DNA of 64,000 nt, from positions 372,001 through 436,000 of the forward strand of contig NZ_BDAI01000005.1 of NCBI RefSeq assembly GCF_002091755.1, read 5' to 3'. Below, in pieces: positions 8,171 through 15,761 of the stretch (its first letter is position 1; each line of letters starts with the position of its first letter). This DNA is from Pseudomonas nitroreducens NBRC 12694 (GTDB lineage Bacteria > Pseudomonadota > Gammaproteobacteria > Pseudomonadales > Pseudomonadaceae). The notes beneath the pieces are model-generated. The model did no database searches. It saw nothing but the letters and a program-made list of their open reading frames with translations, and had not been told where the DNA came from. The translations under genes were made by a program, and so were the position numbers.

Positions 8171-9055
8171 TCACACCGGCGCGGCGAGATGCTCCGCGAA
8201 GCACTCGCCCAGCCAGTTCGCCGCCGGCCCCAGCGGCTCGTCGCGGCGCCAGACCAGCTCCACCACCAGCGGCGGCGGCGTCCAGTCGCTGGCGAGCTCG
8301 ACCAGCAACGGCTGGTAGGCGGGGTACTGCGCCACGTGGGTCGGCAGCCAGGCCCAGCCGAGGTCGCGCATCAGCAGTTCGGCCATGGCGTAGAAGCTGT
8401 CGGCGCGCCACACCAGCGGGCTGATCTGCTCGCCGCCGGGGTAGTGGCTGTCCTGCGGGGCCATCAGTAACTGGCGATGCCGAGCCAGCTCGCGACGGTC
8501 CGCATAATCCAGCTTCGCCAGCTCATGCCCGGCGCCACACACGGTGACCATCTCGATGGTGCCCAGGCGCTGCCGCTCGAGTTCCTGCGGCATACCCTCG
8601 TGATGGAACAGCAGACCAAGGTCCGCGCGGCGCTCCAGCAGCTTGCGCGCCACGTCGCCCTGGGCGCTGCTGGAAAGCTGCACCTCCACCGCGGGGAACT
8701 CCTGCGCCAGCGCCTGCAGCCCGGAGAGCACCGGTTGATAAGGCATCGCTTCATCCTGCGCCAATCGCAACAAGGGCTCGGTGCCGCGCACCAGCGACAG
8801 CGCGCGGCTCTCCAGCCGCTCGCACTGGCGCAGCACTTCGCGCGCCTCGTCCAGCAGCGCACGCCCTTCGACGGTCAGCACCGGCTGGCGGCCGCTGCTG
8901 CGCTCGAACAGGGTCACACCCAGGTCGCTTTCCAGCAGCGCGATGGAAGAACTCACGGCAGACTGCACCCGCTTGAGCTGCCGCGCGGCAGCGGAAAACG
9001 ACGACTGATCGGCGACGCTGACGAACAGGCGCAACTGGTCCAGGTTCCACTGCAT
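8171..9055 (-). CDS. LysR-family transcriptional regulator
   Basis: A 294-residue protein with the standard LysR layout: an N-terminal winged helix-turn-helix (LRLFVSVADQSSFSAAARQL, QSAVSSSIALLESDLG, TLFERSSG) and a C-terminal type 2 periplasmic-binding-like effector domain. It is divergent from the EmrE-type pump gene, with 142 bp between the start codons, and a GATA-N11-TATC dyad lies in that space. It may therefore regulate the pump, but the effector is unknown. It corresponds by position to PAO1 PA4989 (from memory). Confidence 0.9.
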   Translation of the reverse strand: MQWNLDQLRLFVSVADQSSFSAAARQLKRVQSAVSSSIALLESDLGVTLFERSSGRQPVLTVEGRALLDEAREVLRQCERLESRALSLVRGTEPLLRLAQDEAMPYQPVLSGLQALAQEFPAVEVQLSSSAQGDVARKLLERRADLGLLFHHEGMPQELERQRLGTIEMVTVCGAGHELAKLDYADRRELARHRQLLMAPQDSHYPGGEQISPLVWRADSFYAMAELLMRDLGWAWLPTHVAQYPAYQPLLVELASDWTPPPLVVELVWRRDEPLGPAANWLGECFAEHLAAPV

Positions 9056-9085
9056 GGTCTATCTCCAGAACCCATCTCCAACTCA

Positions 9086-9104
9086 GATAGGTAATGACTT
9101 TATC
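9086..9104. promoter_or_regulatory. Candidate LysR-type binding box
   Basis: GATA (9086-9089), 11 bases, TATC (9101-9104): a dyad of the T-N11-A form expected for LysR-type regulators, in the divergent region between the LysR gene and the EmrE-type gene. A -10-like TAGAAT (9121-9126) for the pump gene lies just downstream. Confidence 0.4.
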
Positions 9105-9197
9105 CCATCAGCCACGGGACTAGAATGGCCGGCAGAATCGAACGTCAGCTGCGTGTCGCTCACAACGAGCGGCGTGTCGTTCCGGGGAGCACCCACC

Positions 9198-9530
9198 ATG
9201 CCCGGCTATCTCTACCTCGCCATCGCCATCGTCGCCGAAGTCATCGCCACCGCCTCACTCAAATCGGTGAAGGGCCTGTCCACGCCTCTGCCGCTGGTAC
9301 TGGTGATCGTCGGCTACGCCATTTCCTTCTGGATGCTCACCCTGGTGGTCCGCAGCATCCCGGTGGGCATCGCCTACGCTATCTGGGCCGGGCTGGGCAT
9401 CGTGCTGGTCAGCATTGCAGCCCTGGTGCTCTACCAACAGAAGCTCGATACCGCCGCGCTGCTCGGCATGGGCCTGATCGTCAGTGGGGTGGTGGTGATC
9501 CAACTGTTTTCCGGTAACGCCGGTCACTGA
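9198..9530 (+). CDS. emrE: Small multidrug resistance (SMR) efflux protein, EmrE type
   Basis: A 110-residue protein of four transmembrane helices, the standard SMR length. The membrane-embedded glutamate that binds protons and drug is present as Glu14 in AIVAEVIATASLK. VGIAYAIWAGLGIVLVS matches the quaternary-ammonium (Qac/EmrE) branch and not the guanidine exporters (Gdx). It forms an antiparallel dimer in the inner membrane that exports quaternary ammonium compounds and other lipophilic cations in exchange for protons. The ATG at 9198 follows GGGGAG. It is very close to P. aeruginosa EmrE (PA4990). Confidence 0.93.
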   Translation: MPGYLYLAIAIVAEVIATASLKSVKGLSTPLPLVLVIVGYAISFWMLTLVVRSIPVGIAYAIWAGLGIVLVSIAALVLYQQKLDTAALLGMGLIVSGVVVIQLFSGNAGH

Positions 9531-9608
9531 CGTGGCATCGGCGCGCGGCCTGCCGCCGCGCGCCATCGGGTTATACTGCGCGCCTTGTTTTCCCTTCGAG
9601 GCGCTTTC

Positions 9609-10784
9609 ATGTCCGAATCCCTGAGCACCGACATCCTCATCGTCGGCGGCGGCATCGCCGGTCTCTGGCTCAACGCCCGCCTGCGTCGCTCCGGCTTTTC
9701 CACCTTGCTGGTGGAAAACACCGCGCTGGGGGGCGTGCAGAGCATGCGCTCGCAGGGGATCATCCATGGCGGCACCAAGTACGCGCTGCACGGCGCGCTG
9801 ACCGGCGCCTCGGAAGCCATCGCCGACATGCCGGCCCTGTGGCGCGACTGCCTGGCCGGGACCGGCGAAGTGGACCTGCGCGGCGTACGCGTGCTGTCCG
9901 ACGCCCACTACCTGTGGTCACCGGGCGGCCTGGCCGGTAATCTCACCAGCTTCTTCGCCAGCAAGGCGGTGCGCAGCCGCGTCGCCCAGGTGAAGGGCAG
10001 CGATCTGCCGCCCGCCCTGCAGGACAAGGCCTTCAAGGGCAAGGCCTACCGTCTCACTGAACTGGTGCTGGACGTGCCGAGCCTGATCGCCCGCCTCGCC
10101 GAACTGGCCGGAGACAGCCTGCTGGCCGGCGAACACATCGAAGCCCTGCGCGAAGGCGGCCAACTGGCCGGCCTGCGCGTGGACGGCCGCGAGATCCGCG
10201 CCCAGCGCGTGGTGCTCAGCGCCGGCGCCGGCAACGAGGCGCTGCTGCGCGAGCTGGGCCTGGAGCGCCCGGAAATGCAGCGCCGCCCGCTGCACATGGT
10301 GCTGGTCACCGCACCGACCCTGAAACCGCTCTACGCCCACTGCCTCGGCGGCGGGCCGAAGCCACGAGTCACCGTCACCACCCACCCGCTGAGCAATGGC
10401 GACTGGGTCTGGTACCTGGGAGGCGACATCGCCGAAGCCGGCGGTGTCGCGCGCAGCGAAGCCGAGCAGATCACCGAGGCGCAGCGCGAGCTGCACAAGC
10501 TGGTCCCGTGGATCGACCTTTCCACCGCGCGCTGGGCCACCTTGCGGGTGGACCGCGCGGAGCCTTCGCAGAACAACCTGCTGCGTCCGGACAGCGCCTT
10601 CCTCGCGGAGGACGGCGCATTGCTGGTCGGCTGGCCGACCAAGCTGGCCCTGGCGCCGAACTTCGCCGATCGCGTAGTGGAGTCCCTGGAGAAGAGCGGC
10701 GTCCGCCCGCAAGCCAGCGCCGCCCTGCCCAACCTGCCGCGCCCGGCCATGGCCAGCCCGGTGTGGGAGGAACTGTTCGGATGA
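9609..10784 (+). CDS. FAD-dependent oxidoreductase (DAO-like)
   Basis: A 391-residue protein with an N-terminal Rossmann dinucleotide motif ILIVGGGIAGLW (GGGIAG at 13-18) and a middle substrate domain in the style of the D-amino-acid/glycerol-3-phosphate oxidase superfamily (MRSQGIIHGGTKYAL, VVLSAGAGNEALLRELG). The substrate is unknown. GAGG lies 7 bases upstream of the ATG. Its TGA overlaps the ATG of the aldo-keto reductase gene (ATGA at 10781-10784), so the two are translationally coupled and probably work in one pathway. It is the PA4991 counterpart by synteny (from memory). Confidence 0.85.
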   Translation: MSESLSTDILIVGGGIAGLWLNARLRRSGFSTLLVENTALGGVQSMRSQGIIHGGTKYALHGALTGASEAIADMPALWRDCLAGTGEVDLRGVRVLSDAHYLWSPGGLAGNLTSFFASKAVRSRVAQVKGSDLPPALQDKAFKGKAYRLTELVLDVPSLIARLAELAGDSLLAGEHIEALREGGQLAGLRVDGREIRAQRVVLSAGAGNEALLRELGLERPEMQRRPLHMVLVTAPTLKPLYAHCLGGGPKPRVTVTTHPLSNGDWVWYLGGDIAEAGGVARSEAEQITEAQRELHKLVPWIDLSTARWATLRVDRAEPSQNNLLRPDSAFLAEDGALLVGWPTKLALAPNFADRVVESLEKSGVRPQASAALPNLPRPAMASPVWEELFG

Positions 10785-11584
10785 AGACCCTGCATCACCT
10801 GCACCGCCCGCTGGGCAGCACCGGCCTGAACGTCTCGCCGCTGGGCCTGGGCACCGTTAAGCTCGGCCGCGACCAGGGCGTGAAGTATCCCGCGGGCTTT
10901 CGCATCCCCGATGACCGCGAGGCTGCCGACCTGATCGCCCTGGCCCGCGATCTGGGCATCAACCTGATCGACACCGCACCGGCCTATGGCCGCAGCGAAG
11001 AACGCCTCGGCCCGCTGCTGCGTGGCCAGCGCGATCAGTGGGTGATCGTCAGCAAGACCGGCGAGGAATTCGTCAGCGGCCAGTCGCAGTTCGACTTCAG
11101 CGCCGCCCACACGCGCCGCTCGGTAGAGCGCAGCCTCCAGCGCCTGGAGACCGACTACATCGACCTGGTGCTGGTGCACTCCGACGGCAACGACCTGGAC
11201 ATCCTGCGCGGCACCGAGGTCTACGCAACCTTGGAACAGCTGAAGGACGAAGGGCTGATCCGCGGCTTCGGTTTCTCCGGCAAGACCGCCGACGGCGGCC
11301 TCTTGGCCCTGGAGCGCGGCGACTGCGCCATGGTCACTTACAACCTCAACGAACAGGCGGAAAAGCTGGTGATCGACCATGCCCTGGCCCAGGGTCGCGG
11401 CATCCTGATCAAGAAGGCCCTGGCCAGCGGCCACGCCACCCTGGCGCCGGGTGTCGATCCGGTGCGCGCCAGCTTCGAGCTGGTGCTGGGCCATCCGGGC
11501 GTCGCCAGCGCCATTGTCGGCACCATCAATCCGTTGCACTTGGCGCACAACGTCAGCATCGCCGCCGAGGTGCTCGACCACTGA
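10781..11584 (+). CDS. Aldo/keto reductase
   Basis: A 267-residue TIM-barrel oxidoreductase. The full catalytic tetrad can be placed: Asp64 and Tyr69 in LIDTAPAYG, Lys92 in VIVSKTGEE and His133 in LVLVHSDG. The C-terminal part AIVGTINPLHLAHNV corresponds to the nucleotide-binding end. Members reduce aldehydes or ketones with NAD(P)H; the physiological substrate is unknown. The start ATG overlaps the stop of the upstream FAD oxidoreductase by 4 bp, with GGGAGG 10 bases before it. It corresponds to PA4992 by position. Confidence 0.88.
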   Translation: MKTLHHLHRPLGSTGLNVSPLGLGTVKLGRDQGVKYPAGFRIPDDREAADLIALARDLGINLIDTAPAYGRSEERLGPLLRGQRDQWVIVSKTGEEFVSGQSQFDFSAAHTRRSVERSLQRLETDYIDLVLVHSDGNDLDILRGTEVYATLEQLKDEGLIRGFGFSGKTADGGLLALERGDCAMVTYNLNEQAEKLVIDHALAQGRGILIKKALASGHATLAPGVDPVRASFELVLGHPGVASAIVGTINPLHLAHNVSIAAEVLDH

Positions 11585-11913
11585 TCGGCAGACGCCGTAC
11601 GGTCATGTGGATTGCGTATTCCTGTGCCATGCTCCAACTCCCCCGGCGAAAACCGTGGGCACAGAAACTGTCGCCAGCTAGCCATTCCCCTGCAAAAATC
11701 TCGGAATCACCAAGACTTTCAGGGAAAAATCCGGAAATCTTTTTGATTTTCGATGACGCCAGGATCGGTGTCAGGCTGTCTAGGTTGTAGCGACCCGGTA
11801 AAGAACGATCGGCCGGTCCGTCTCCCGCAGACGGTCAGCGTTGGCGTCGGCGTCGCCTTTGAAAAGGACGCGCCCGGCGCAACCCGGCGCCCTGTACGAG
11901 AAGGAACCCCCAC
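11585..11913 (+). other. 329-bp non-coding interval
   Basis: No supported gene. It contains an AT-rich stretch (about 11695-11755, with AAAAATC and CTTTTTGATTTT) that probably carries the promoter of the following gene, then a GC-rich leader. No repeat, riboswitch or terminator was recognised. Confidence 0.4.
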
Positions 11914-12825
11914 ATGCCCCGTACGCTCGCCCGCAAGGACCCGACCGCCTTCAAGACCCTGCCGCTGCTGGTCGAAGCCAGCGCGGAAGGGCTCGCCTAC
12001 CAGACCCTCGGCAAGCCCCTGAACTTCGCCCAGGTCCTGGAGAAACGCCGCCCCATCGAGATCAACGAGACCGAACGCTTTACCACCGAACTGGCCAATC
12101 TCGGCGTCTCGGTGCGCCTGACCCTGAATTACCAGGGCCGCGACCACTGGATCCTGGTGCGCCAGCGCCGCCTGGATCGTGGCGACACCGTGCTCAAGCT
12201 GATTTCCGGCTACGTGCCGGCCCATGAACTGAACCTGCCGCTGCTCACGGCAATTCAGGAAGTGGCCGAGGAATGCCTGGTGGAAACCGCCGACGGCTGG
12301 CTCGGCGGGCGCTTCGGCGACACCTGGCTGCCGACGCCCTATGAGGGCATCCTGCGCTACCGCGAAACCAGCCACTTCTCGCTCACCCCGCTGTCCGGCG
12401 CCTCGCGTCCGGTACAGGCCGGCGCGCTGCGCCTGCTGGAGCGCCCGCAAGCCTACGTGCACCTGCCGACGGCCTCCCTGCAACTGGTCTACGACTTGCG
12501 CATGGAACTGCCCAAGGACGCCCGCGAGGTCAGCCTGTTCCATGTCGACGAAAAACTCGAAAGCGGTCCGCTGGTGGCGCGCCTCGATCGCCGGCGCCCG
12601 GACCTCTACCTGTTGCCGCTGGAGCATGGCCAGCCCACTGGCGAACTCTTCACCCTGAGCAAGGGCGAACTGTGCAAGGCGAGTACCCGCGGCCTCTGGC
12701 TATCGGAAAGCTTCGCCGAACAGGAAGGCTGGCTGGTGCGCGAAGAGCGCATCCGTTTCCGCGAATGGATGGAGCAGTGGCCGCCCGCCGCCGGCAATGC
12801 CGGCAGCGGGCGACGCACGGCCTGA
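11914..12825 (+). CDS. Conserved protein of unknown function with a degenerate Nudix-like box
   Basis: A 303-residue soluble protein with no signal peptide. I do not recognise an experimentally defined family; PAO1 has a hypothetical gene here (PA4993, from memory). A segment at residues 99-121 follows the Nudix pattern loosely: Gly99-X5-Glu105, then 9 instead of 7 residues, then Gln115-Glu-Val-Ala-Glu119-Glu120. The usual Arg is Gln and the spacing is 2 longer. The preceding strands (DHWILVRQRRLDRGDTVLK) also look Nudix-like. If real, it would be a diverged Nudix fold, perhaps not hydrolytic. The gene is monocistronic and followed by a REP element. The ATG at 11914 has GAAGGA upstream. Confidence 0.8.
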   Translation: MPRTLARKDPTAFKTLPLLVEASAEGLAYQTLGKPLNFAQVLEKRRPIEINETERFTTELANLGVSVRLTLNYQGRDHWILVRQRRLDRGDTVLKLISGYVPAHELNLPLLTAIQEVAEECLVETADGWLGGRFGDTWLPTPYEGILRYRETSHFSLTPLSGASRPVQAGALRLLERPQAYVHLPTASLQLVYDLRMELPKDAREVSLFHVDEKLESGPLVARLDRRRPDLYLLPLEHGQPTGELFTLSKGELCKASTRGLWLSESFAEQEGWLVREERIRFREWMEQWPPAAGNAGSGRRTA

Positions 12826-12866
12826 GGCCGTAACCTGATTCGCCCTGCCTGACGGTAGGGCGACGT

Positions 12867-12958
12867 CTGTAGCGAGCTTGCTCGCGAACCATGTCAGGCG
12901 GGTACGCCGGCGTTGAGCAGTTCGCGAGCAATAACTGGGCGTCCCCCTCGCTCCTACA
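12867..12958. repeat. REP/BIME-type palindromic element, copy 2
   Basis: The left half CTGTAGCGAGCTTGCTCGCG and the inverted right half TTCGCGAGCAATAACTGGG ... CCCTCGCTCCTACA match the same family as 6074-6163, including the internal extension. It lies between two convergent genes. Confidence 0.85.
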
Positions 12959-12964
12959 ACAGCT

Positions 12965-14170
12965 TCACTTCAATTGACTGGAACTCTTGCCCAGCAAGCG
13001 TCGCGCCACGATCAGCAACTGGATCTGCTGGGTGCCCTCGAAGATGTCGAGGATCTTCGAATCCCGAGCCCACTTCTCCAGCAACTCTTCCTCCCCATAG
13101 CCCAACGCACCGGCCAGCTCGACGCACTTGAGTGTCACCTCGTTGGCCACCCGCCCGGCCTTGGCCTTGGCGATAGAGGCCTCCTTGGAATTGGGCAGGC
13201 GATTGTCGGCCTTCCACGCCGCCTTCAGGGTCAGCAGGCGCGCGGCTTCCCATTCAGCTTCCAGGCGATAGAGCGTGGCTTCGGCATGGCTGGCGGTCAG
13301 CAGCGGCTGGCGATAGTCGAAGCGGCAACCCGCCTTCTTCAGTAGCTCGCGAGTACGGTCCAGCGAGGCCTTCGCCACGCCGATGGCCATAGCGGCCACC
13401 AGCGGCCGGGTGTTGTCGAAGGTTTCCATCACCCCGGCAAAGCCTTTCTGCACGTCGATCTCGGCATTGCCCAGCAGGTTCGCCGCCGGCACGCGGCAAT
13501 CGGTGAAGCTGATCGAGGCGGTATCCGAGGCCTTGATCCCGAGCTTCTTCTCCAGCCGGGTGACGGTCATGCCCGGCGTGCCCTTCTCCACCACAAAGGA
13601 CTTGATCGCCGCGCGGCCGAGGCTCTTGTCCAGGGTCGCCCACACCACCACCGCATCGGCGCGGGCGCCGGAGGTGACGAAGATCTTCTCGCCATTGAGC
13701 AGGTAGTGATCGCCATCGCGGGTTGCAATCGTGCGGATAGCAGCCGAGTCCGAGCCGCAGCCCGGCTCGGTGATCGCCATGGCCGCCCAGGTGCCGGAGA
13801 AGCGCTTGAGCTGCTCCTCATTGGCCACCGCAGCGATAGCGGCGTTGCCCAGGCCCTGGCGCGGCATGGCCAGCAGCAGGCCGGTATCGCCCCAGCACAT
13901 TTCCATCACGCCCAGGCAGGCGGAGAGGTTGCCGCCGTTCTTCACGCCCTCCTCCGCGCCGGCCTTGCGCTTGCTGGCCGAGGTGGCGCCGACGGCGTCC
14001 GGCGAACCGGCGTTCATGCCGTCCAGCAGCGCCGCCAGCAGGTCCAGTTCCTTGGGATAGGCGTGTTCGGCCTTGTCGTACTTGCGCGAAATCGGCCGCA
14101 GGTAGTTCTCGGCGACCTGACGGGCCTGGTTCTGCAAGGTGCGGAATTTCTTCGGTGTCTCGAGGTACAT
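12965..14170 (-). CDS. Acyl-CoA dehydrogenase (catalytically complete)
   Basis: A 401-residue FAD flavoenzyme of the acyl-CoA dehydrogenase family. The flavin-binding signature AITEPGCGSDSAAI is present. The catalytic base is Glu378 in LDIFEGTQQIQ near the C-terminus. It oxidises an acyl-CoA to the trans-2-enoyl-CoA, passing electrons to ETF; chain-length preference is not evident. An insertion-like segment at residues 55-80 (SASKRKAGAEEGVKNGG) is unusual for the family. It lies downstream of a second, divergent paralogue on the same strand and is preceded by the 85-bp repeat. AGGAG is 7 bases before the ATG. It corresponds to PA4994 by position. Confidence 0.92.
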   Translation of the reverse strand: MYLETPKKFRTLQNQARQVAENYLRPISRKYDKAEHAYPKELDLLAALLDGMNAGSPDAVGATSASKRKAGAEEGVKNGGNLSACLGVMEMCWGDTGLLLAMPRQGLGNAAIAAVANEEQLKRFSGTWAAMAITEPGCGSDSAAIRTIATRDGDHYLLNGEKIFVTSGARADAVVVWATLDKSLGRAAIKSFVVEKGTPGMTVTRLEKKLGIKASDTASISFTDCRVPAANLLGNAEIDVQKGFAGVMETFDNTRPLVAAMAIGVAKASLDRTRELLKKAGCRFDYRQPLLTASHAEATLYRLEAEWEAARLLTLKAAWKADNRLPNSKEASIAKAKAGRVANEVTLKCVELAGALGYGEEELLEKWARDSKILDIFEGTQQIQLLIVARRLLGKSSSQLK

Positions 14171-14200
14171 GCAAGGCTCCTAAGCGGAGCTCATCGCGTT

Positions 14201-14285
14201 GCGAGCGAAGCGCAGCCAAGGCGGAAACGGACGAGGAAGCGGAGTCTACTGTTGTAAATGAGCATTCCGAGTTCGTTTCCAACGC
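14201..14285 (-). repeat. 85-bp dispersed leader repeat, copy B
   Basis: On the minus strand it reads GCGTTGGAAAC, CTCGG, ATGCTCATTTAC, ACTCCGCT, TCCGCCTTG, in the same order and spacing as copy A (3970-4054). It lies between two acyl-CoA dehydrogenase genes and ends 30 bp before the start codon at 14170. The central dyad is imperfect here (TTTAC-N4-GTAGA). Confidence 0.75.
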
Positions 14286-14318
14286 CGGCTGGGCGAGCAC
14301 AGCAGCGATGAGCCCGCG

Positions 14319-15602
14319 TTACAGGTGTAGGCCGCCGGCCATCAAACTCACGGCGCGCAGGTCGCGGTACCAGCGCTCGGCCGGGTGTTCCTGGGTGAAA
14401 CCGTGGCCGCCGAGCAGTTGCACCGCGTCGGTGCCGATCTTCATCGCCTTCTCGGCGCAGAGCAGCTTCGCGAGATAGGCCTCGCGGTGGAACGCCTGGC
14501 CACGTTCGGCCAGCGCGCACGCACGCCAGACCATCAGGCGCATGGCGTCCAGTTCGACGGCAATATCCGCGACCATGAAGGCCACACCCTGACGGTGGCT
14601 GATCGGCTCGCCGAAGGCTTCGCGCTCGTTGCAGTAGGTGATCACGTAGTCCAGCGCGGCCTGCGCGGTACCCACGGCCAGCGCACACCAGGCCAGCGCG
14701 GTGTGATCGAGGAAGGATTGATAGTCGAAGCGCTCGGCTGCCAACCGCTGTTCGGCCGGGACTCTCACCCCCTTGAAGCGAACCCGCGCGGTGCCGGTGG
14801 CTTTCAGCCCCATCGCCGGCTCGGCACGCACTTCGACGCCCTTGGCACGGGTATCGACGAGGAACAGCGCCGGGCCGTCGCCGGCATCCGCGGCGACGAT
14901 CAGCTTCTGCGCATCCACGCCGCGCACCACCAGGCACTTCTCGCCGGATAGCGTGTAGCTCGAACCGCGCTTGCGGGCCCTGGTGGACAGGCGCTGTGGA
15001 TCAGCCAGCAACTGCGGCTCGTTCACCGCGATGGCGATCAGCGGCGCGGCCTCTTCAGCGACAAAGGCCGGCAGCCAGCGCGCCTGCTGTTCGGGCGAGG
15101 CCCAGCGGCGAATACAGTTGGCCGCCGACAAGGGAACCAGCAGCGCGGCAGCCAGACTCAGGTCGCCGCGGGCGAGGGATTCGGCGATCAGCGCGTTGGT
15201 CACCACGGTGCGTTCGCCGGCCATGCCGCCATGCACTTCGCTGACGCCATAGTGGGTCAGCCCCAGCTCCTGCGCCTGGGCCAGCAGTTCGAGACTGAGA
15301 TGGGCCCTGGCGTCGGCCTCATGGGCGGCCGGGCGAAGCACTTCGGCGGCGAAGCCTTCGAGCATCTCCACCAGCATCTGCTGCTCGTCGGACAGGGACA
15401 GGTCGAACAGCCCATCGGGATCGGCCTTGCGTGGGGTCTTGGGCTGCTTGGCGGCGCGCTCGCTGGCCAACCGAAAACCGGTGCGGCTGCCGCTGTAGAG
15501 CAGTCTTTCGAAAGGCTTGCGCAGCTTCAGTCGGTCCGGCCAGTCGGCCTGGGCGACACGGTTCAGCACGGCCAGGGCGCGGCCCTGCACGTCGGTGGTC
15601 AT
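14319..15602 (-). CDS. Acyl-CoA dehydrogenase paralogue, catalytic Glu not found
   Basis: A 427-residue protein. Residues 70-427 align by eye with acyl-CoA dehydrogenases (LSLSDEQQMLVEMLEGF, NEREAFGEPISHRQGVAFM, QLLGGHGFTQEHPAERWYRD), preceded by a 65-residue basic extension. The C-terminal catalytic Glu position reads SLMAGGLHL instead of the usual EGT. The alternative helix-G position used by isovaleryl-CoA dehydrogenase also shows no clear Glu (FLDHTALAW). It may be a non-catalytic partner of the neighbouring complete enzyme, as in heteromeric acyl-CoA dehydrogenases, or use a different residue. A start at 15602 with GGAG upstream. It corresponds to PA4995 by position. Confidence 0.87.
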   Translation of the reverse strand: MTTDVQGRALAVLNRVAQADWPDRLKLRKPFERLLYSGSRTGFRLASERAAKQPKTPRKADPDGLFDLSLSDEQQMLVEMLEGFAAEVLRPAAHEADARAHLSLELLAQAQELGLTHYGVSEVHGGMAGERTVVTNALIAESLARGDLSLAAALLVPLSAANCIRRWASPEQQARWLPAFVAEEAAPLIAIAVNEPQLLADPQRLSTRARKRGSSYTLSGEKCLVVRGVDAQKLIVAADAGDGPALFLVDTRAKGVEVRAEPAMGLKATGTARVRFKGVRVPAEQRLAAERFDYQSFLDHTALAWCALAVGTAQAALDYVITYCNEREAFGEPISHRQGVAFMVADIAVELDAMRLMVWRACALAERGQAFHREAYLAKLLCAEKAMKIGTDAVQLLGGHGFTQEHPAERWYRDLRAVSLMAGGLHL

Positions 15603-15715
15603 GGCATCTCGCTCCGCGGAGGGTGGATGCCCCGATCATGCGCTGCAAAATGCCGCAGGGACCATGACCGCTTTGCCGTTGGTCGCTGGCAGAGCGGTCA
15701 GTGCATGGGGCACAA

Positions 15716-15748
15716 ACAAAAAGGGCGCTACCCGGTAGCGCCCTTTCT
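15716..15748 (-). terminator. Rho-independent terminator of the msbA-hldE operon
   Basis: Arms AAAGGGCGCTACC (15720-15732) and GGTAGCGCCCTTT (15734-15746). Read on the minus strand the hairpin is followed by TTTTTGTTTG. It lies 14 bp past the hldE stop codon. Confidence 0.88.
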
Positions 15749-15761
15749 GGGGAGGGGAGGC

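Noticed and set aside
9127..9197. Guanidine riboswitch upstream of the SMR gene
   Set aside because: SMR genes are often under guanidine-II or -III control, but the 70-base leader has no ACGR-loop hairpin pair and no ykkC-III pseudoknot core. The protein is EmrE type, not Gdx.
15603..15761. Small gene between the acyl-CoA dehydrogenase and hldE
   Set aside because: The short frames here have no SD or protein-like pattern. The interval is explained by the dehydrogenase promoter and the hldE terminator.
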